A stretch of DNA of 64,000 nucleotides from Candidatus Gastranaerophilales bacterium (GTDB lineage Bacteria; Cyanobacteriota; Vampirovibrionia; Gastranaerophilales; Gastranaerophilaceae), in contig CALUYB010000001.1 of the NCBI GenBank assembly GCA_944324905.1, positions 124,001-188,000 of the forward strand. Reading direction: 5' to 3'. Under the pieces are notes generated by a model, which saw only the letters and a program-made list of their open reading frames with translations, made no database searches and was not told the DNA's origin. Shown here in pieces: positions 42,488 to 51,237 of this stretch. Position 1 is the stretch's first letter; each line of letters starts with the position of its first letter. The position numbers and the translations under genes are program-made.

Positions 42488-43872
42488 ACTTGTTCTTTTA
42501 TAATTTTATTTAATTTTAAAAGCGCGGTATAAGTTGGCAAAACCACTAATTTTTCCCCTGCATACATCGATTTTAGTGCAAAATCAAAAGTCTTTTTAAT
42601 ATTGTTTTCAATAACCATAACAGATGGGTCAACCCCTGCGTATTTGAGCCTTAAAGCCATATCATCGGCGCGAGTGCCTGAGATGAATATTTTTTCGCTA
42701 AACTTTTCAAGAACTTCAAAATCAGCGTCCCAAAGCCAAGAAACATCCCTGCCATCAGCGTATTTGTCATTAATTGCTATCATTAATTTTGTATTTTTTA
42801 AATTTTTTAATCCTCTTAAAACCTCACATGCGCCTGTAGGGTTTTTAATTAAGTACAAATCTACTTCCCTGCCATCAATATTTACTTTTTGCGCTCTGCC
42901 AAAAACAGGCCTGTAATTATCCAGTGCGCGCGCAATAATTTTCCTGTCAATTCCTGCTAAATAGGCGCAAGCTATTGCACCAAGGGCATTGTATGCATTA
43001 TAAAGTCCAGATAAATTGAGCTTATACATAATGCTTTTGCCTTCGTATTTAACATTTAGCATTGAATAATTTTTAAAAACTTTAACATCTGCGCTAATAT
43101 CGGGTCGTGGTCGTCTTATATGGCAAATGCAGCTCCATAGTCCCAATTGAGAATAAAATCTTTTTGAATATTTAAGCGGTTTTTTGCAAACAGGGCAGTA
43201 AATAACTTCTGATGGGCTGTTTGATTTTTCATCAAAGTCGCAAAATTCAACGTTTTCAAAGCCAAAGTATATGAGTTTCCTTTTCTTTCTGCCTGCAATT
43301 GTGTCGTTTTCAATATTCTTATCAATGTCATAAAGGCCGGGGTCATCTGCGTTTAAAACAATTTTTAAATCAGGATTAAGCCTGATACCTTCTTGAATTT
43401 TTCTTTTTGTGGTGTCTAATTCACCGTATCTATCAAGTTGATCGCGAAAAAGGTTTGTTACAAGCAAATAGTCAAAAATTATATTTTCAAAAATTTCTTT
43501 TAAATACGCTTCATCAGACTCTATTACAAAATTGTCAACAGTTGCGTTTTCACCATTTTCTTTAAAGTTTTCGTATAATCCAAGCGCAATAGAGGTAGCT
43601 ATACCGTTTGGCATATTCGCGCCTAGTTCATTGTGAATAACGCTTTTTTGTGCTTCTCTTAAAATTTGCGCTAAAATCCCCGCGGTTGTAGTTTTGCCGT
43701 TAGTACCAGTTATAGCAAATTTATAAGATGTCACATAGTTTTGTGATTCCCTTAAAAAATCAGGATAAAATTTCCTTAAATACTTCCCCGGCAAAGACGT
43801 GCCTTCGGTATTTAATTTTTTTAGGAGGTTATGAAATTTAGTTGTGTAATTAATTGCCTGTTCAAAGTTCAT
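42484..43872 (-). CDS. murT: Mur ligase family protein MurT-like, lipid II isoglutaminyl synthase subunit (462 aa)
   Basis: The central Mur ligase domain carries the ATP loop ITGTNGKTTTAG, NLFRDQLDRYGELD and LNADDPG. The MurT-type zinc insert is present (CPVCKKPLKYSKRFY, then WSCICHIRRPRPD), as is the C-terminal DUF1727 domain (NPTGACEVLRGL, AINDKYADGRDVSWLWD with the catalytic Asp). With GatD, MurT amidates the D-Glu of lipid II. GatD is not adjacent. The second Cys pair is CxC, not CxxC. The ATG at 43872 follows AGGCGA. Confidence 0.88.
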   Translation of the reverse strand: MNFEQAINYTTKFHNLLKKLNTEGTSLPGKYLRKFYPDFLRESQNYVTSYKFAITGTNGKTTTAGILAQILREAQKSVIHNELGANMPNGIATSIALGLYENFKENGENATVDNFVIESDEAYLKEIFENIIFDYLLVTNLFRDQLDRYGELDTTKRKIQEGIRLNPDLKIVLNADDPGLYDIDKNIENDTIAGRKKRKLIYFGFENVEFCDFDEKSNSPSEVIYCPVCKKPLKYSKRFYSQLGLWSCICHIRRPRPDISADVKVFKNYSMLNVKYEGKSIMYKLNLSGLYNAYNALGAIACAYLAGIDRKIIARALDNYRPVFGRAQKVNIDGREVDLYLIKNPTGACEVLRGLKNLKNTKLMIAINDKYADGRDVSWLWDADFEVLEKFSEKIFISGTRADDMALRLKYAGVDPSVMVIENNIKKTFDFALKSMYAGEKLVVLPTYTALLKLNKIIKEQV

Positions 43873-43928
43873 AAAAATCGCCTGCACTGCGTATGGAATA
43901 ATTTTAATAACTAAATTATAATACACAA

Positions 43929-44309
43929 ATGGAACAATACATATATATTTTTACAATTATCCTTGAAATTATCGTTTTTGTACAAGTTGCAAATGCAATT
44001 ATAAAGCTTGATAAAAAAATTGTTCAAATTAACTCTGATGTTGTATTGTTAAAAAGCGAAATTGAGCTTGCGCTAAAGACTTTTAAAAAATTTATTAAAA
44101 AGTTCAATAAAGTTGCAACAATTATTGTAAAAGTTAAAAAGTTCCATATAAAAAGATTGATTTTAATTGCTATTGAAATTGTAAATCTTTTCTTTTTATT
44201 TAGAACTTTTAAAACTTACAAAGGTTTGAGCAAAATAAAATTTTTGCAAAAACTTTTTTCATATTCGCTTATAAAAGGTTTTGTTTTGAATTTGAAAAAT
44301 TTTATATAG
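43929..44309 (+). CDS. Membrane protein of unknown function (126 aa)
   Basis: There is a hydrophobic N-terminus (residues about 5-24, IYIFTIILEIIVFVQVANAI) and a second helix (about 78-94, LILIAIEIVNLFFLF), separated by a Lys-rich helix. A perfect TATAAT (43917-43922) ends 6 nt before the ATG and there is no Shine-Dalgarno, so it is probably leaderless. It is divergent from murT and overlaps the convergent gene by 8 nt. No family is recognised. Confidence 0.7.
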   Translation: MEQYIYIFTIILEIIVFVQVANAIIKLDKKIVQINSDVVLLKSEIELALKTFKKFIKKFNKVATIIVKVKKFHIKRLILIAIEIVNLFFLFRTFKTYKGLSKIKFLQKLFSYSLIKGFVLNLKNFI

Positions 44310-45204
44310 TTTGTCTTAACTTTGTCCAATCGTTTCTATCAAGAGCTACATTTTCGTATCTTTCACCTTGCGGATTTTTTGTAAAATCAACAAAAACCTC
44401 TGCATTTGTTGTGAAATCTGAGTTAATATATCCGTTTGTGTGGTTTTGAGCTTGTGCTCTAAGACCGTTTTTATCAAAACTCAAAAGCAAATCTGCCTTT
44501 TTGTAGCTTTCTTCAAATTCGTTAAGATGTATATTTTCGTAATTTTTAAAGTAATCCCATCTGCCATTTTGATATGGCATGTAGACAAATTTTTCTTCAG
44601 CATACTGGTTGTCATAGAGTTCTTCCATATGCTTAATCATAACAGATTTTAACTGTCCGTTATTGTATTCATATAATTTTTCACAAGAAACTTGCTTGCC
44701 ATCTTTTGTTTCGTTGTGTTTAATTTTTTCAATTTTACCTTTATCTAAAAATATTTTGCTATAGCCTTCTTCTTCTTTTTTAACTATATTTTCAATTCCT
44801 TTTGAATTAAATTCTGCGCTAAGAAATAATTCCTCACCATCGTATGCGTTGAGGGTGGTATTTTTTGTATCTTCATTGTAATCAAAATCTACTTTTAACC
44901 CTAGTGCAGAAATATTTTCAAATAACTGTTGTTTGCCTGCACTTATTAAGTAAGATACACTGTCAATTGCGTTTACTGCATTCAAGAACGCTTTTTGTCC
45001 TTCGGTGTAGTTTAATTTACCCGTTTGTTTAATTGAAGCAAAACCTGACAAGTTTACATCATATTGACCGCAAAGAGCAGCAGCTTTTCTAGCGTAAATA
45101 CTGTTAATGTCATTTTCAGGATAGCTTACATTTGCTTGTTTTTGCTTGAAATTAATGTTTGGCGCACTTTTTAATGTATGCGAAGATAGTGCTTGAATTC
45201 TCAT
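44302..45204 (-). CDS. Protein of unknown function, repeat-like beta-rich (300 aa)
   Basis: The N-terminus is polar with APNINFKQ, a short motif similar to other unknown proteins in this window (NISFGYR). The central part has YD/RHS-like alternating strands (YEYNNGQLKSVMIKHMEE, SAEFNSKGIENIVKKEEEG), as in MORN- or YD-type repeat proteins. No signal peptide is evident. A 198-bp gap upstream contains only AT-rich sequence. The function is unknown. Confidence 0.7.
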   Translation of the reverse strand: MRIQALSSHTLKSAPNINFKQKQANVSYPENDINSIYARKAAALCGQYDVNLSGFASIKQTGKLNYTEGQKAFLNAVNAIDSVSYLISAGKQQLFENISALGLKVDFDYNEDTKNTTLNAYDGEELFLSAEFNSKGIENIVKKEEEGYSKIFLDKGKIEKIKHNETKDGKQVSCEKLYEYNNGQLKSVMIKHMEELYDNQYAEEKFVYMPYQNGRWDYFKNYENIHLNEFEESYKKADLLLSFDKNGLRAQAQNHTNGYINSDFTTNAEVFVDFTKNPQGERYENVALDRNDWTKLRQTI

Positions 45205-45402
45205 TTCCCATTCCCTTTTTGTCTAGTTGTAATTAATGCTTGTTTTTGGATTGTAACAAATAACAATATAAATACAAGTGTTATTTTAAATTTTATTAAG
45301 CAAAAAGTCTAACCCCTAAATTACCACTTCGGTTATTTTTTTTAAGTCTTAAAAAGGCTAGACTAATAACAAAGAAAGGACATTTAAACAAGGGAGTGTT
45401 CA

Positions 45403-45711
45403 ATGCTAGTTGATAAAAGATGTTTACAAAATGAAGAATGTGTATTTATGGAATTTAGGGATGTTAATAAAGATTATATTGAGTGGTTGGAGGACTTAGC
45501 GCTTGAATACCGCTGTCGAGTCGAGAAAAAAGAGTGGCGCTCAAAATACAATAACTATGTGGTTTACGACTACGAACCTTTTTGTTCTGACGGTTTTGAA
45601 ATAAGTCTTACATTATCCTCAAAAAACGCATGTTTTCTAAATTTTGTAAGATACCTGTATGAAATAAAAGTGCAGACAATAAATTATTTAAACAACTGCA
45701 TTGCGATTTAG
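45403..45711 (+). CDS. Protein of unknown function (102 aa)
   Basis: GGGAG precedes the ATG by 6 nt. This is a small soluble protein with many aromatic and charged residues (WLEDLALEYRCRVEKKEWRSKYNNYVVYDYEP). Its last 24 nt overlap the 3' end of rfbA on the other strand, an unusually long convergent overlap. No family is recognised. Confidence 0.65.
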   Translation: MLVDKRCLQNEECVFMEFRDVNKDYIEWLEDLALEYRCRVEKKEWRSKYNNYVVYDYEPFCSDGFEISLTLSSKNACFLNFVRYLYEIKVQTINYLNNCIAI

Positions 45712-46584
45712 CTTATTTGTATTTGCTTGAATAATCTTTTCTATGTACTCGCCATAGCCGTTGTTGTATTTTTTTGCAAGATTGGATAATTCTTTTGTTG
45801 TAATATAGCCCATTCTCCAAGCTACTTCTTCAATGCAGGCTATTTTCATGCCTGTATTAACTTCCATTGATTTGATAAAGTTGCCTGCTTGCAAAAGGCT
45901 CTCAAACGTACCTGTATCAAGCCAAGCAAAGCCTCTGCCCAGTATTTCAACATCAAGCTGTTTGTTTTTAAGATAAATGTTATTAAGGTCAGTAATTTCT
46001 AACTCGCCTCTCTGAGAGGGTTTTAGGGTTTTTGCATATTCAACAACGTTTTTGTCATAAAAATATAAGCCCGTTACAGCGTAGTTAGAACGTGGGTTTT
46101 TAGGTTTTTCTTCAATTGAAATTGCTCTGTTATTTTCATCAAACTCAACTACACCAAAGCGATGAGGGTCATTTACAGCATAGCCGAAAACTGTTGCCCC
46201 TGTTGTTTTTTGACCCACTCTTTTTAGCATGGAAGAAAATCCAAACCCATGGAAAATATTATCGCCCAAAATAAGCGCACAAGGCTCATTATTTATGAAT
46301 TTTTCGGCAATTAAAAAGCTGTCTGCAATACCTCGTGGCACATCTTGCACCATATATGAAAATTTTACGCCGATTTGCTCACCTGAGCCTAAAACTTTTT
46401 CAAAATTTTGAATATCAGATGCATTTGTAATGATTAAAATATCCCTGATTCCCGCTAAAAGCAGTGTGGTTATAGGATAGTAAATCATCGGTTTATCATA
46501 AACCGGAAGTAAAATTTTTGATATTGGTAATGACGCCGGATAAAGTCTTGAACCTGCGCCGCCTGCAAGGATTATGCCTTTCAT
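45688..46584 (-). CDS. rfbA: Glucose-1-phosphate thymidylyltransferase (298 aa)
   Basis: It makes dTDP-glucose from glucose-1-phosphate and dTTP, the entry to dTDP-rhamnose. The nucleotide loop GGAGSRLYPASLPISKILLP, YDKPMIYYP, LGDNIFHG, and IEEKPKNPRS are all present at normal length. Its ATG shares one base with the recA stop (TAATG), so the two are cotranscribed. rfbB, C and D are not nearby. Confidence 0.95.
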   Translation of the reverse strand: MKGIILAGGAGSRLYPASLPISKILLPVYDKPMIYYPITTLLLAGIRDILIITNASDIQNFEKVLGSGEQIGVKFSYMVQDVPRGIADSFLIAEKFINNEPCALILGDNIFHGFGFSSMLKRVGQKTTGATVFGYAVNDPHRFGVVEFDENNRAISIEEKPKNPRSNYAVTGLYFYDKNVVEYAKTLKPSQRGELEITDLNNIYLKNKQLDVEILGRGFAWLDTGTFESLLQAGNFIKSMEVNTGMKIACIEEVAWRMGYITTKELSNLAKKYNNGYGEYIEKIIQANTNKLNRNAVV

Positions 46585-47651
46585 TATTCTTCCTTATTGT
46601 CTTCTTCTGTTTTTTGACTTGCTTTTTTAGCTGCTGCAAGTTTTTCTCTTACTTTTGTTTCAATTTCAGCTAAAATATCAGGATTAGCTTCCAAAAATTC
46701 TTTTGATTTATCTCTGCCCTGACCGAGTTTTTCATCGTTATAGCTAAACCAGGCACCTGCTTTTTTAACTATATCCATATTAACCGCAACGTCAAGAATA
46801 TTGCCTATAGCGCAAATTCCCTTGCCATAAATTATATCAAATTCGGCAATTCTAAATGGCGGAGCAACTTTGTTTTTAACAACTTTTACTTTTACTCTGT
46901 TACCGATGTCCTCGCCGTCTTTGTTTTTTACAGAGTCAATTCTTCTTATGTCAAGTCTAACAGAAGCATAGTATTTAAGGGCATTACCGCCTGTTGTTGT
47001 TTCAGGATTACCAAACATAATGCCGATTTTTTGCCTTAATTGGTTAATAAAAATAACTGTTGTATTAGTTTTACCCACAATACCTGTTAATTTTCTTAAA
47101 GCCTTTGACATTAAGCGTGCCTGTAGACCCATTTGCTGTTCATCCATTGCTTTTTCAATTTCAGCCTTAGGTACAAGTGCTGCAACTGAGTCGATGACAA
47201 TAACATCAATAGCACCTGAGCGTACAAGCTCCTCTGTAATTTCAAGTGCCTGCTCACCTGTATCAGGCTGAGAAATTAAAAGTTCATCCACATTTACGCC
47301 TAAATTCCTTGCATACTCAGGATCAAGCGCGTGTTCTGCGTCGATAAATGCTGCAATACCGCCTTTTTTTTGAGATTCTGCAACAATGTGCTGAGCTAAA
47401 GTTGTTTTACCACTTGATTCAGGCCCGTAAATTTCAATAACTCTGCCTTTTGGAACACCGCCAATGCCAAGTGCTATATCAAGCGCTAAAGCGCCTGTGG
47501 GGATGTATTCCACATTAAGAGTAGACTTATCGCCAAGGCGCATGATTGAACCTTTGCCAAAGTCTTTTTCAATTTTATCCAGTGCAAGTTTTAAAGCCTT
47601 GTCTTTGCCTGCTTTTATCTCATCAAGTTCTTTTTCTTTAGTTTCAGCCAT
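46584..47651 (-). CDS. recA: Recombinase A (355 aa)
   Basis: This is the strand-exchange and SOS coprotease ATPase. It has Walker [14 protein letters not shown], Walker B in [12 protein letters not shown], the DNA-binding loops ([29 protein letters not shown]) and an acidic C-terminal tail. GAGG precedes the ATG. No obvious SOS box is visible in the 50-bp gap to the divergent kdsA. Its coupling to a sugar nucleotidyltransferase is unusual. Confidence 0.98.
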   Translation of the reverse strand: MAETKEKELDEIKAGKDKALKLALDKIEKDFGKGSIMRLGDKSTLNVEYIPTGALALDIALGIGGVPKGRVIEIYGPESSGKTTLAQHIVAESQKKGGIAAFIDAEHALDPEYARNLGVNVDELLISQPDTGEQALEITEELVRSGAIDVIVIDSVAALVPKAEIEKAMDEQQMGLQARLMSKALRKLTGIVGKTNTTVIFINQLRQKIGIMFGNPETTTGGNALKYYASVRLDIRRIDSVKNKDGEDIGNRVKVKVVKNKVAPPFRIAEFDIIYGKGICAIGNILDVAVNMDIVKKAGAWFSYNDEKLGQGRDKSKEFLEANPDILAEIETKVREKLAAAKKASQKTEEDNKEE

Positions 47652-47701
47652 TTAAAAATCCTCTATTCCCTAATCTTTATGAATATTATATAATAAAAGT
47701 T

Positions 47702-48520
47702 ATGAAAACAGTACAACTTAACAATTTTGAAATCGGCGGCGATAAGCTTACTATTTTTGCAGGTCCCTGTGTTATAGAAAATTCTGACATGCTTTTTTTA
47801 TGCGCACAAAAACTAAAAGAGATATGCGATAAGCTTGATATCAACTATATTTTTAAAGCAAGTTTTGATAAGGCAAATCGTTCCTCAATTAACTCTTACA
47901 GAGGCCCCGGGCTTGAAATCGGATTAAATATGCTAAATGAGGTAAAACAAAAGTTCAATGTGCCTGTTGTAACTGATTTTCATGAGCCATATCAAGCACA
48001 AATGGTCGCGCAAGTGGCTGATGTTTTGCAGATACCCGCTTTTTTGTGCAGACAAACCGATATGCTTGTTGCAGCAGCAAAAACAGGAAAAATCGTGAAC
48101 ATTAAAAAAGGGCAGTTTTTATCCCCTTATCAAATGAGCTCGCTTGCAAAAAAAGTTTTAGATACAAATAATGATAAAATTTTAATAACAGAGCGCGGTA
48201 CAAGTTTTGGTTATAACAATTTAGTTGTTGATATGCGCGCAATACAAATTATTCAAGAAATGGGCTATCCTGTTGTGTTTGATGCTACCCACAGTGTTCA
48301 AATTCCAGGAGGACGCGGAGAAAGCTCAGGCGGTGAGCGCAAATTTGTTCCTCTGCTTGCAAAAAGTGCAATTGCAGCAGGGGCAAGGGCTTTATTTTTT
48401 GAAGTTCATCCTTGCCCAAGTTGCGCCAAGTGCGACGGGGATAATATGATTGCGTTGGATGACGCTTATGAGTTGTTTTCAAATTTGAAAAAACTTTTTG
48501 AACTTACAAAAACAATTTAA
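47702..48520 (+). CDS. kdsA: 3-deoxy-8-phosphooctulonate synthase (272 aa)
   Basis: It condenses PEP with arabinose-5-phosphate to give Kdo-8-P, the first committed step of LPS inner-core synthesis. KASFDKANRSS, YRGPGLEIGL and FDATHSVQIPGG are KdsA signatures. Its presence indicates an LPS-bearing outer membrane. TATAAT (47689-47694) ends 7 nt before the ATG, predicting a leaderless mRNA. The stop overlaps fliR by 4 nt (TTAA). Confidence 0.96.
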   Translation: MKTVQLNNFEIGGDKLTIFAGPCVIENSDMLFLCAQKLKEICDKLDINYIFKASFDKANRSSINSYRGPGLEIGLNMLNEVKQKFNVPVVTDFHEPYQAQMVAQVADVLQIPAFLCRQTDMLVAAAKTGKIVNIKKGQFLSPYQMSSLAKKVLDTNNDKILITERGTSFGYNNLVVDMRAIQIIQEMGYPVVFDATHSVQIPGGRGESSGGERKFVPLLAKSAIAAGARALFFEVHPCPSCAKCDGDNMIALDDAYELFSNLKKLFELTKTI

Positions 48521-49296
48521 AATATACTTGCGTAAGATGTCATATAATCAGTAATAACGCTTATTAGCATTGGTAAAATCCAAACTAAAATCAATGCACC
48601 TAAGACAGGTTTAAAAAGAAAGCTCAATTGGAAAACGTTTACTTGCGGTGCGGTTTTTGAAATTATACCTAAAATTATGTCTTGCCCCAAAGTTGCAAGC
48701 AAAACAGGCGCTGCAAGCTGCATGCCAAAATATAAAACATTTGAAGTTATGACAACAAGATAGTTTGTATTTATGACTTTTGCTAAAGGAATTATTGTTT
48801 GATACATTCCAAAAACGTCAAAACTCCTGATAAAAGCGTTTATTAGCCAATATGTTCCGCCTGCGCTTATAAAAATTATAAGCCCTAAAACTGTAAAATA
48901 GTTTCCTAAAATCGAGGTCTGCGCGCGCGTTGTAGGGTCTAAAACCATAGCAGAAGACAAGCCCATTTGGGTGTTTATCATATCACCGCCTGCGCTTATG
49001 GCAGCTAAAACACAATTTGCAATAAAACCTAAAATTGCGCCAAAGGCAAAATTTAAAAGAATGCCAAGCATAATTGAGGTGTTAGGCGGAATTGGCTGCG
49101 GCTTAATTAGCATAGTCACAATAACTGTTACAATAAGCGCAATCGAAATTCTTACCATTGAGGGGATTTCTTTTCTGTTAAATGGCGGCGCGTATTGCAT
49201 AAGCCCAAGCATGCGGCTGAACACCATAATTCCTGCGCCCAATGCTAAATTGAGCTCAGGAAAAAGTTTTGCAAATTGTGCTAAAAATAAGTCCAT
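48517..49296 (-). CDS. fliR: Type III export apparatus protein FliR/SctT (259 aa)
   Basis: This polytopic inner-membrane protein of the export-gate complex has FSRMLGLMQYAPPF at the N-terminus, then AGGDMINTQMGLSSAMVLDP, the family signature. Several hydrophobic helices span the whole length. It is the last gene of the export operon. There is no Shine-Dalgarno; translation probably couples to the secreted-protein gene 10 nt upstream. Confidence 0.93.
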   Translation of the reverse strand: MDLFLAQFAKLFPELNLALGAGIMVFSRMLGLMQYAPPFNRKEIPSMVRISIALIVTVIVTMLIKPQPIPPNTSIMLGILLNFAFGAILGFIANCVLAAISAGGDMINTQMGLSSAMVLDPTTRAQTSILGNYFTVLGLIIFISAGGTYWLINAFIRSFDVFGMYQTIIPLAKVINTNYLVVITSNVLYFGMQLAAPVLLATLGQDIILGIISKTAPQVNVFQLSFLFKPVLGALILVWILPMLISVITDYMTSYASIF

Positions 49297-49306
49297 AGGT
49301 TATTTT

Positions 49307-49690
49307 TTAAGGTTCAATTCTGCAATTGCCTACAATTGCGCCCATTTTTTTGTATTTTGAGTCAATGTTGTAGTTAATTGATTGATTTTTTCCATCTTGA
49401 GTTGTTATTTCAAAGCTTGAGCTTGATTTGTCAAAAGTTCTTATAACAAGCGTGCTTGCAGCTCTGTCGCCTTGTTCAAAGGGTTCATTGTCCATAAAGA
49501 AAAATCTTAAATTTGCCCTGTCGCCAAGGTTAACATTTTCAATAATTGAGGGGCAAGAAATTGTATATCTTGAATAAGGTCTTAAACCGACATTGTCCCC
49601 TTGTCTAAAAATACTGTTTGCATCGATTTCATAAGCACATACAGTACCTATTGAAAATAAAATTCCTAAAATAGTAAATAATTTTTTCAT
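49307..49690 (-). CDS. Secreted protein of unknown function inside the export operon (127 aa)
   Basis: The signal peptide MKKLFTILGILFSIGTVCA is followed by a short beta-rich domain with two Cys (ISCPSIIE, VGNCRIE), possibly disulfide-linked. GGGAAGG lies 7 nt before the ATG and only 3 nt separate it from fliQ. I know no standard flagellar or T3SS gene at this position. It may be a periplasmic factor of this particular apparatus (inference from position only). Confidence 0.75.
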   Translation of the reverse strand: MKKLFTILGILFSIGTVCAYEIDANSIFRQGDNVGLRPYSRYTISCPSIIENVNLGDRANLRFFFMDNEPFEQGDRAASTLVIRTFDKSSSSFEITTQDGKNQSINYNIDSKYKKMGAIVGNCRIEP

Positions 49691-49693
49691 TTT

Positions 49694-50185
49694 TTACCTT
49701 CCCATCATCTTGTTTCTTTCAATAAAATTAGGCGTCGGGTTTGCCCCCTTTCGTGTCGGGCCATAAAGATTTTTATCGGCTTTATCAACCCATGGGAGTT
49801 TTCCCGGATTTTTCATAATTTCTTTTAAATCCTTTTGTGAACCGTCAATTTTGTCATACATTTCATTTGTAAAAGGACGAGTGTATTTGTAATAGTTTGA
49901 ATCAAGCACATATTCCTGATTGTGAGGAATGACATTAAAGGCAACTGCTGTCCCCTCAATAATGTATTCTGTTAGAATTCTAACATACCACATCCCAAGG
50001 ATAATGATAGTTAAAAATACTGCAATAATTTTTGGTGCTGCAGCAATTGTTTGTTCTTGAACCTGCGTTACAGCTTGCAAAATACCTACTACAAGACCGA
50101 TAGCTGCCGCTACAAGTACACAGGGCAAGGATATCATAAGCATTGTTATAAAACCTTTTGCAAGGTATTCTACCATTATTTCCAT
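49694..50185 (-). CDS. fliQ: Type III export apparatus protein FliQ/SctS with long C-terminal extension (163 aa)
   Basis: The first about 88 residues are a normal FliQ: two membrane helices with LPCVLVAAAIGLVVGILQAVTQVQEQTIAAAPK. FliQ normally ends there at about 90 residues. Here about 75 further polar residues follow (YYKYTRPFTNEMYDK ... NFIERNKMMGR), with no break in frame. The ATG shares a base with the fliP stop. Confidence 0.92.
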   Translation of the reverse strand: MEIMVEYLAKGFITMLMISLPCVLVAAAIGLVVGILQAVTQVQEQTIAAAPKIIAVFLTIIILGMWYVRILTEYIIEGTAVAFNVIPHNQEYVLDSNYYKYTRPFTNEMYDKIDGSQKDLKEIMKNPGKLPWVDKADKNLYGPTRKGANPTPNFIERNKMMGR

Positions 50186-50823
50186 CAGTTAAAACTCTCC
50201 ACAAGTCCTTTAACAATTAAACTCCAGCCGTCTACCGCAATAAATATTAAAAGCTTAAACGGTAGAGAAATAATTGTTGGTGATAACATAAACATACCTA
50301 AAGCAAGTAAAATATTTGCCACAACAAGGTCAAGCACAATGAAAGGTATAAAAATTATAAAACCTATTTCAAAAGCTGTTTTTAATTCGCTTATAATGTA
50401 AGCGGGTGCTACTTCCCACATTGTAAGTTCATCGGGCGTTGCAGGCGCTTGCTTTCTTGTTTTTTCTACAAAAAATGCTAAATCACCCTGACGGGTTTGT
50501 TTTAGCATAAATTCTTTCAAGGGTTTTGAACCTTGAGCGATACACTCTACCATATTACCGTTTTTATAAGCACCCTGCCCTGCTTTTATCATTTGATCAA
50601 AAACGGGGGACATGGTGTAAAAAGTTAATATCATCGAAAGACCAATAAGGACAATAGCAGGCGGCACGCTTTGAGTACCAAGTGCTGTTTTCAGCATTGA
50701 AAAAACAATCGTAAATCTTAAAAAAGATGTCATACAAGTAAAAACAAAGGGCAGCAATGAAAAAAGAGTCATTACCACAAGCAGTTGTATAACAGGATTC
50801 ATATCCTTTAAAAGTACGTCCAT
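50185..50823 (-). CDS. fliP: Type III export apparatus protein FliP/SctR (212 aa)
   Basis: This is the core export-channel subunit. FTCMTSFLRFTIVFSMLKTALGTQ, PPAIVLIGLSMILT and the C-terminal PFIVLDLVVANILLALGMFMLSP are family signatures. It has no cleavable signal peptide, unlike many flagellar FliP proteins; this and the length of 212 are closer to SctR. It starts 1 nt after the fliO stop. Confidence 0.95.
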   Translation of the reverse strand: MDVLLKDMNPVIQLLVVMTLFSLLPFVFTCMTSFLRFTIVFSMLKTALGTQSVPPAIVLIGLSMILTFYTMSPVFDQMIKAGQGAYKNGNMVECIAQGSKPLKEFMLKQTRQGDLAFFVEKTRKQAPATPDELTMWEVAPAYIISELKTAFEIGFIIFIPFIVLDLVVANILLALGMFMLSPTIISLPFKLLIFIAVDGWSLIVKGLVESFN

Positions 50824-50824
50824 T

Positions 50825-51229
50825 TTAATATCTTTCCTTGTTTGAATTTATTTCTTTTAAAATATTTCTCATTACGTTTTTTGAGTGTGCATTTTTCTTT
50901 AGTTCAATTAATTTTTCCTCAAGCGAGTCTGTTGGTTTTTCTGTTTTTTCTACAATTTTAGCAGATGGCTTTTCAAGGATTTCTTTTGAATTTAATTTTG
51001 AGATAAGTGTAGTTGAATCAATGTCAGAGGCTATTAAAAATTTTTCGCCTTCGTAATTTATCACATATAAAGATTTTCTTTGGTTAAGTCTAAGCATATC
51101 TTCGATTTTTAATTTTGAGATGTGCGTATTTTGACCTAAAACCACGTTTTTATATACTGCAAAGGCTACAAACATTACTCCAAGCATTGCAAGTGTATAA
51201 AAAATAAAAGCTATTATATGTGTTGTCAT
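50825..51229 (-). CDS. fliO: FliO-like export accessory protein (134 aa)
   Basis: There is one N-terminal membrane helix (residues about 5-27) and then a short cytoplasmic domain of the FliO pattern (LRLNQRKSLYVINYEGEKFLIASD). A charged coiled C-terminus follows. FliO assists FliP ring assembly and is found in flagellar but not virulence T3SS loci, which argues for a flagellar origin of the cluster. AGGA lies 7 nt before the ATG. Confidence 0.8.
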   Translation of the reverse strand: MTTHIIAFIFYTLAMLGVMFVAFAVYKNVVLGQNTHISKLKIEDMLRLNQRKSLYVINYEGEKFLIASDIDSTTLISKLNSKEILEKPSAKIVEKTEKPTDSLEEKLIELKKNAHSKNVMRNILKEINSNKERY

Positions 51230-51237
51230 TGTTTTTC

